A stretch of 54,116 bases of DNA from Clostridia bacterium. Lineage in GTDB: Bacteria > Bacillota > Clostridia > Oscillospirales > Acutalibacteraceae. Shown here piece after piece: positions 49,444 through 54,116 of this stretch. The translations under genes were made by a program, and so were the position numbers. Numbering within the stretch: the stretch's first letter is position 1; every line of letters begins with the position of its first letter. The DNA lies in NCBI GenBank assembly GCA_017428085.1, contig JAFRRP010000011.1, positions 1-54,116 on the forward strand. Reading direction: 5' to 3'. The notes under the pieces were generated by a model. The model saw only the letters and a program-made list of their open reading frames with translations, did no database searches and was not told where the DNA came from.

Positions 49444-49472
49444 TTGACTTTTCCCTGTTCCTATGATATACT
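49444..49472 (+). promoter_or_regulatory. Promoter ending 6 bases before an ATG
   Basis: TTGACT (49444-49449), 17-base spacer, TATACT (49467-49472). Transcription would start at about 49479, exactly at the ATG of the TPR gene, implying a leaderless mRNA. Confidence 0.7.
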
Positions 49473-49478
49473 TTTTTT

Positions 49479-50297
49479 ATGAATAACGGTTATCTGAAAG
49501 AAGAAGATTACGCGGAGCCCTGCTGCCCGTTTGAGAAGCCGGACGCGGTGAAGACGATCCCGGTGCGCCGGGTGCTGGACAAATTGGACGAGTACTTTGC
49601 CAAAGACGATTCGGCGGGGGCGGAGCGCCACCTGAACTACTGGCTGGCGGAAGCCGAGGAAAACAGGGACCGCCGGGGCGAGCTGACCGTGCGCAACGAG
49701 CTGGTGGGCCTCTACCGCAAAACAGAGAGGGAGACCGAGGCGCTGGACGCCGCTGAACGAGCCATCCGGCTGGCAAAGGCCATAGGCCTGGAAGGCAGCG
49801 TCACCATGGGCACCACACTGCTGAACGCCGCCACCGCCTACAAGGTCTTCGATCAGCCGGAACAGGCGCTGGCGCTGTACGAGCAGGCGCGGGACCTCTA
49901 CGAAGCCAACCTGCCGCCGACGGACGAGCGTCTGGCGGGGCTGTACAACAACATGGCCGTCACCCTGACCGCGCTGGAACGGTACGCTGAGGCGCGCGAC
50001 CTGTACGAAGCGGCGCTGTCCGTGATCTCGGGGACCGAGGGCGGACAAGCCGACGAGGCCGTCACCTACCTGAATTTTGCCGATCTGATCGCGGCGGAGC
50101 GCGGCCCGGACGCAGGCGACGCGGCCATCCGCGCTTATCTGGACAAGGCCGAGGCGCTGCTGAACGACCCCGCCCTGCCCCACGACGGCTATTACGCCTT
50201 CGTGTGCGAAAAATGCGCCCCCACCTTCGCGTTTTACGGCTATTACTTCACGGCGAAGGAGCTGGAAGCACGGGCGAGGGAGATATACGGAACGTAA
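49479..50297 (+). CDS. Tetratricopeptide repeat protein
   Basis: 272 residues, all-helical. Units such as ELVGLYRKTERETEALDAAERAIRLAKAIG, TAYKVFDQPEQALALYEQARDLYE and MAVTLTALERYAEARDLYEAAL are TPR motifs; the C-terminal part (FVCEKCAPTFAFYGYYFTAKELE) is unassigned. No ribosome binding site lies upstream: the promoter -10 ends 6 bases before the ATG, and no alternative start exists nearby, so leaderless translation is likely. It precedes a DUF4037 gene by 33 bases; TPR and DUF4037 genes are probably one functional unit. Confidence 0.85.
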   Translation: MNNGYLKEEDYAEPCCPFEKPDAVKTIPVRRVLDKLDEYFAKDDSAGAERHLNYWLAEAEENRDRRGELTVRNELVGLYRKTERETEALDAAERAIRLAKAIGLEGSVTMGTTLLNAATAYKVFDQPEQALALYEQARDLYEANLPPTDERLAGLYNNMAVTLTALERYAEARDLYEAALSVISGTEGGQADEAVTYLNFADLIAAERGPDAGDAAIRAYLDKAEALLNDPALPHDGYYAFVCEKCAPTFAFYGYYFTAKELEARAREIYGT

Positions 50298-50330
50298 ATC
50301 TATTCAATCAGCAATTTAACAAGGAGCCAT

Positions 50331-51272
50331 ATGAACGGACTGCAACTCTCCCGCGGCTATTACGAAACCTACGGCCGCCCCATGCTGGAACGCGATTTTC
50401 CGGACCTGCTGCCGCTGCTGGCGGCGGGGTACACGGGCAGCGGCTCCGACCGGTGCGGCTTTGACGACGCGACCTCCCGGGACCACGATTTTGAGCCGGG
50501 CTTTCTCCTGTTTTTGCCGGATGAAAGCGTGATCGACGAAAAGACGGCCTTCCGGCTGGAACGCGCCTACGCCAAGCTGCCCAAAGAGTATATGGGCGTA
50601 AAGCGCCAGCCCCTCTCTCCCGTGGGCGGCAACCGCAACGGCGTCATGCGCACGGCGGACTGGTTCGCTTCCGCGGTGGGCGCGCCCGACGGGCTGCTGA
50701 CCGTCGAACAATGGCTGCATATCCCCTCCCACGCGCTGCTGGAGGCCACCAACGGAGAGGTCTTCTTCGACGGTTCCGGCGCCGTGACGACGATCCGGGA
50801 CCGGCTGAAAACCATGCCGGAGGATATCCGCCTCAAACGGTTGGCGGGCAACCTTTTGCTGATGGCGCAGGCCGGGCAGTACAACTTCACCCGCTGCCTG
50901 AACCACGGCGAACCGGAGGCGGCCATGCTCGCCTGTCATGAGTTCGTCCGCGCCGCGCTGCAGGCGGTCTTCCTGCTGGACCGCGCCTATATGCCTTTCT
51001 ACAAATGGAGCTTCCGCGCCCTGCGGCAGACGCTTCACGAGGAGGAGCTGGCGGACAAGCTCTCCATTCTGCTGACCGCGGGCCTCACGGAAGACGCCGC
51101 CGAGGATCGATACGTGGTGATCGAGGATATCGCTTCGGACTTCATCGACCGGCTGCAGGCGGAAGGCCTCACCGACGCGATCTGCGGCGACCTGGAAAAG
51201 CACGCGTATTCGGTCAACGACCGGGTGAAGGACGGAGAGCTGCGGAACATGCATATTCTGGCGGGAGTCTGA
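50331..51272 (+). CDS. DUF4037 nucleotidyltransferase-like protein
   Basis: 313 residues. TGSGSDRCGFDDATSRDHDFEPGFLLFL (residues ~32-60) is the nucleotidyltransferase-type motif of DUF4037 (GS followed by an Asp-rich strand); the C-terminal ~190 residues are helical with conserved-looking KWSFRALRQTL. The family is predicted to transfer nucleotides, with unknown target. The ATG at 50331 has aaggag 5-6 bases upstream. It follows the TPR gene in the same transcript; a GTAGC repeat pair begins 3 bases after its stop. Confidence 0.85.
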   Translation: MNGLQLSRGYYETYGRPMLERDFPDLLPLLAAGYTGSGSDRCGFDDATSRDHDFEPGFLLFLPDESVIDEKTAFRLERAYAKLPKEYMGVKRQPLSPVGGNRNGVMRTADWFASAVGAPDGLLTVEQWLHIPSHALLEATNGEVFFDGSGAVTTIRDRLKTMPEDIRLKRLAGNLLLMAQAGQYNFTRCLNHGEPEAAMLACHEFVRAALQAVFLLDRAYMPFYKWSFRALRQTLHEEELADKLSILLTAGLTEDAAEDRYVVIEDIASDFIDRLQAEGLTDAICGDLEKHAYSVNDRVKDGELRNMHILAGV

Positions 51273-51274
51273 CC

Positions 51275-51427
51275 GTAGCGCGGCACCTCAGTGCCGATTT
51301 CAGTAAAATCAACTTTTTCAGAATTGTTTTACTGTCCATACATGCTTTCCACAGTAAAAGTAACTGTTTCAATCGGCATCCAATCATAGCAGCATTAGAT
51401 AATAGCGGCACTGAGGTGCCGCGCTAC
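51275..51427. repeat. Second inverted pair of GTAGC-hairpin elements
   Basis: gtagcgcggcacctcagtgc (51275 onward) and its reverse complement (51402-51427) bound an AT-rich interior of 102 bp unrelated to that of the 1149-1308 pair. Ends match those of the first pair over ~22 bases. Not coding. Confidence 0.75.
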
Positions 51428-51452
51428 AATAGAGACAACGGAGGAACCACAC

Positions 51453-53243
51453 ATGCACATCACCGACGACGTCCGTTACATCGGCGTCAACGATCACGAA
51501 ATCGACCTGTTTGAGGGACAATACGTCGTGCCCAACGGCATGGCCTACAACTCCTACGCGATCCTCGACGGCAAAATCGCCGTCATGGATACCGTGGATA
51601 AACGTTTCACCCACGAGTGGCTGGACAACCTCGCCGCCGCGCTGGGCGACCGCAAGCCGGATTACCTGGTGGTACAGCACATGGAGCCGGACCACTCCGC
51701 CAACATCGTGCAGTTCATGAAGGCCTACCCGGAAGCCACAGTGGTCTCCTCCCAAAAGGCGTTCGTGATGATGAACAACTTTTTCGGCAACGACTTCGCC
51801 GACCGCCGGATCATCGTCAAAGAGGGCGACACGCTGGCGCTGGGAAAGCATACCCTGCATTTCATCGGCGCGCCCATGGTCCACTGGCCCGAGGTGCTGA
51901 TGACCTACGACGAGGCGGATAAGATCCTGTTCTCCGCCGACGGCTTCGGCAAGTTCGGCGCGCTGGACGTTGACGAGGACTGGGCGTGTGAAGCCCGCCG
52001 CTATTACTTCGGCATCGTGGGCAAGTACGGCGCGCAGGTGCAGAGCGTTCTGAAAAAGGCCGCGAGCCTCGACATCCGGACCATCTGCCCGCTGCACGGT
52101 CCCGTGCTGACCGAAAACCTCGGCTACTATCTGGGCCTGTACAACACGTGGTCCACCTACGGCGTGGAGACGGACGGCATCGTCATCTGCTACACCTCCG
52201 TCTACGGCAACACCAAGGCCGCCGTCGAGCTGCTGGCGGACAAGCTGAAGGCCCGCGGCTGCCCCAAGGTGGCGGTCAACGACCTCGCCCGCGACGACAT
52301 GGCCGAGTGCGTGGAGGACGCGTTTCGCTACGGCAAGATCGTCCTCGCCACCACCACCTACAACGCGGATATCTTCCCCTTCATGCGGGAGTTCATCCAC
52401 CACCTGACGGAGCGCAATTTCCAGAACAAGACCGTCGCGCTGATCGAAAACGGCAGCTGGGCGCCTCTGGCCGCCAAGACCATGAAGTCCATGCTGGAGG
52501 GCTGCAAGAACCTGACCTTCGCGGAGCCCGTGGTGCGCATCAACTCAGGCCTTAACGACCTGAGCAAACGGCAGATCGAGGACCTTGCCGCCGAGCTGAC
52601 GAAGGACTACGTGGCGCAGAACGGAGAGACCGCCGACAAGAACGACCTGACCGCCCTGTTCAAGATCGGCTACGGCCTGTACGTGGTCACCAGCAACGAC
52701 GGCAGGAAGGACAACGGCCTGATCGTCAACACCGTGACGCAGGTGACCAGCACGCCCAACCGCGTGGCCGTTTGCATCAACAAGCAGAACTACTCCCACC
52801 ACGTCATCAAGCAGACCGGCGTGATGAACGTCAACTGCCTGTCCGTGGAGGCCCCGTTCTCCGTGTTCGAGAACTTCGGCTTCCAGAGCGGGCGCGGCGC
52901 GGACAAGTTCGCCGGGTGGGAGACGCTGCGCAGCGATAACGGGCTGGTGTTCCTGCCAAAATACATCAACTCTTTCATGTCGCTGAAGGTGGAGCAGTAC
53001 GTGGATCTCGACACCCACGGCATGTTCATCTGCGCCGTCACCGAGGCCCGCGTCATTTCCGACAAGGAGACCATGACCTACAACTACTATCAGGCCAACG
53101 TGAAGCCCAAGCCCCAGACCGAGGGCAAAAAGGGCTGGGTGTGCAAGGTGTGCGGCTACGTGTATGAAGGCGCCGAGCTGCCGGAGGACATCGTCTGCCC
53201 GCTGTGCAAGCATGGCGCGGCGGATTTTGAGCCGATCGGGTGA
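51453..53243 (+). CDS. Flavodiiron protein with flavin-reductase and rubredoxin domains
   Basis: 596 residues with four domains: metallo-beta-lactamase-like diiron domain (~1-250; QHMEPDHS = His76, Glu78, Asp80, His81; further ligands in GAPMVHWPE, SADGFG and CPLHGPV), flavodoxin (~253-395; YTSVYGNTKAAVE), flavin reductase-like FMN domain (~400-555; NTVTQVTSTPNRVAVCINK) and rubredoxin (~563-596; CKVCGY...CPLCK). Such multidomain flavodiiron proteins reduce O2 to water or NO to N2O using NAD(P)H electrons through the fused domains. Cytosolic. The ATG at 51453 has cggagg upstream. Its TGA stop is the start of the hairpin repeat unit; a free rubredoxin gene follows. Confidence 0.95.
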   Translation: MHITDDVRYIGVNDHEIDLFEGQYVVPNGMAYNSYAILDGKIAVMDTVDKRFTHEWLDNLAAALGDRKPDYLVVQHMEPDHSANIVQFMKAYPEATVVSSQKAFVMMNNFFGNDFADRRIIVKEGDTLALGKHTLHFIGAPMVHWPEVLMTYDEADKILFSADGFGKFGALDVDEDWACEARRYYFGIVGKYGAQVQSVLKKAASLDIRTICPLHGPVLTENLGYYLGLYNTWSTYGVETDGIVICYTSVYGNTKAAVELLADKLKARGCPKVAVNDLARDDMAECVEDAFRYGKIVLATTTYNADIFPFMREFIHHLTERNFQNKTVALIENGSWAPLAAKTMKSMLEGCKNLTFAEPVVRINSGLNDLSKRQIEDLAAELTKDYVAQNGETADKNDLTALFKIGYGLYVVTSNDGRKDNGLIVNTVTQVTSTPNRVAVCINKQNYSHHVIKQTGVMNVNCLSVEAPFSVFENFGFQSGRGADKFAGWETLRSDNGLVFLPKYINSFMSLKVEQYVDLDTHGMFICAVTEARVISDKETMTYNYYQANVKPKPQTEGKKGWVCKVCGYVYEGAELPEDIVCPLCKHGAADFEPIG

Positions 53244-53490
53244 CGCTGCGGCGCATTGCGCCGCAATGCTGTCCGCCAACGGCGGACGGCATATCATGCA
53301 GCCGCGGGAGCGGATGCCTATCATTCATTTTTGCCGCGCAAAAATGAATATCACGTTGCCGACAGGCAACATATCATCTGTGGCGCTGCAAAAGAATTAT
53401 ATGTTACACCGGAGATGATAGGCGGCTTCGCCGCATGATGGATGATATTCGGCCGTTGGCCGAATGATATGCGCTGACGCGCATGAATAC
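53241..53490. repeat. Hairpin array C
   Basis: Unit containing tccgccaacggcgga, gcagccgc...gcggatgc, catttttgccgcgcaaaaatg, gttgccgacaggcaac, gcggcttcgccgc and cggccgttggccg hairpins separated by atatcat/atgatat variants. It begins at the flavodiiron stop codon and ends just before the rubredoxin ribosome binding site. It is a diverged copy of the units in array D. Confidence 0.85.
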
Positions 53491-53509
53491 AGAGAAAGGA
53501 GCCATCACC

Positions 53510-53665
53510 ATGAAGTACGTATGCGACGCCTGCGGGTGGGAATACGACGAGGCGCTGGGCGACCCCGATAACGGCATCGCCCCCGGCACCAAGTTCGAGG
53601 ACCTTCCCGAAGATTTCACCTGTCCCCTCTGCGGCGTGGGCAAGGACATGTTCTCGGAAGCGTAA
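53510..53665 (+). CDS. Rubredoxin
   Basis: 51 residues. [16 protein letters not shown] and [13 protein letters not shown] provide the two CxxC iron ligands. It carries electrons, probably to the flavodiiron protein 270 bases upstream or to peroxide-reducing enzymes. The ATG at 53510 has gaaagga 10 bases upstream. It is the only gene between hairpin arrays C and D. Confidence 0.97.
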   Translation: MKYVCDACGWEYDEALGDPDNGIAPGTKFEDLPEDFTCPLCGVGKDMFSEA

Positions 53666-53671
53666 CACCCC

Positions 53672-54116
53672 GCAATGTTGTCCGCCAACGGCGGACGGCA
53701 TATCATGCAGCCGCATAAGCGGGTGTCTATCATTCATTTTTGCCGCACAAAAATGAATATCACGTTGCCGGCAGGCAACCTATCATTCCCGGCGAAACCT
53801 GTGGCCGAACGCGGTCGCCGGAGATGATAGGCGGCTTCGCCGCATGATGGATGATTTTCGGCCTTTGGCCGAATGATATGCGCTGACGCTGCGGCGCATT
53901 GCGCCGCAATGCTGTCCGCCAACGGCGGACGGCATATCATGCAGCCGCATAAGCGGGTGCCTATCATTCATTTTTGCCACGCAAAAATGAATATCATGTT
54001 GCCGGCAGGCAACCTATCATTCCCGGCGAAACCTGTGGCCGAACGCGGTCGCCGGAGATGATAGGCGGCTTCGCCGCATGATGGATGATTTTCGGCCTTT
54101 GGCCGAATGATATGCG
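53672..54116. repeat. Hairpin array D, tandem 234-bp units to window edge
   Basis: Two nearly identical units, offset by 234 bases (tccgcc at 53681 and 53915), each with the same series of hairpins as array C plus a cggtcgccgg-type stem; a third would follow beyond the window end. The stretch of 451 bases after rubredoxin contains no credible gene. Confidence 0.85.

Noticed and set aside
53241..54116. Possible CRISPR array, from regularly spaced short repeats
   Set aside because: The units are hairpins of different sequence with 7-base delimiters; there are no 24-37-base repeats with unique spacers and no cas genes. The 234-bp units are tandem duplications.

Overview
The window looks like chromosomal DNA of a GC-rich, strictly anaerobic gut-type Clostridia (Oscillospirales/Christensenellales-like). 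This is inferred from the gene content: rpsO-pnp, PepV, DUF1846, DUF5684, type II thymidine kinase, a flavodiiron protein with rubredoxin, type I dockerin repeats and BspA-like leucine-rich repeat proteins. Signals fit too: strong AGGAGG-like ribosome binding sites and TTGACA/TATAAT promoters. No rRNA, tRNA, transposase, phage gene or CRISPR array was seen.

Layout. 0.1-2.0 kb: ROK sugar kinase and SIS phosphosugar isomerase. 2.1-5.9 kb: two convergent secreted dockerin proteins, one a peptide-binding protein whose domain order appears circularly permuted, the other an LCAT-like hydrolase lacking the usual nucleophile serine. 6.1-10.9 kb: a Wzy/O-antigen-ligase-like membrane protein, then an overlapping transporter/leucine-rich-repeat pair. 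11.1-14.0 kb: rpsO with a structured leader, then pnp. 14.2-18.1 kb: UDG-superfamily glycosylase, small membrane protein, thymidine kinase, FAD oxidoreductase. 18.4-21.5 kb: membrane phosphodiesterase coupled to an unknown protein. 21.7-27.2 kb: Old Yellow Enzyme, SDR, secreted protein and a chimeric pseudogene, facing an acyl-CoA ligase. 27.4-34.7 kb: membrane acyltransferase-like protein with a YdjC deacetylase, DUF1846, a membrane-anchored unknown, U32 peptidase and PepV. 34.9-43.1 kb: carbohydrate region with GH2, HAD, Gfo/Idh oxidoreductase, a divergent TetR regulator, heparinase II/III-like lyase and 2-hydroxyacid dehydrogenase. 43.2-47.1 kb: surface/membrane proteins. 47.3-53.7 kb: GH3, TPR + DUF4037 pair, flavodiiron protein and rubredoxin.

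The most unusual layer lies between the genes. Three kinds of dispersed repeat recur: (1) an ~25-nt element starting GTAGC and containing a hairpin around CCTCAG, 11 copies, twice as inverted pairs about 155 bp long with unrelated interiors; (2) tandem heptamers with differing consensus, one block lying in frame inside a gene; (3) long arrays of different small hairpins separated by ATGATAT/ATATCAT, filling the spaces around the GH2 and rubredoxin genes. Several genes end exactly at, or take their stop codon from, one of these repeats.

The genes suggest a scavenger of host or plant glycans and peptides (GH2, GH3, heparinase-like lyase, YdjC, peptidases, peptide-binding protein) with an anaerobic redox set (FAD oxidoreductase, OYE, SDR, acyl-CoA ligase) and oxygen/NO detoxification (flavodiiron protein, rubredoxin).
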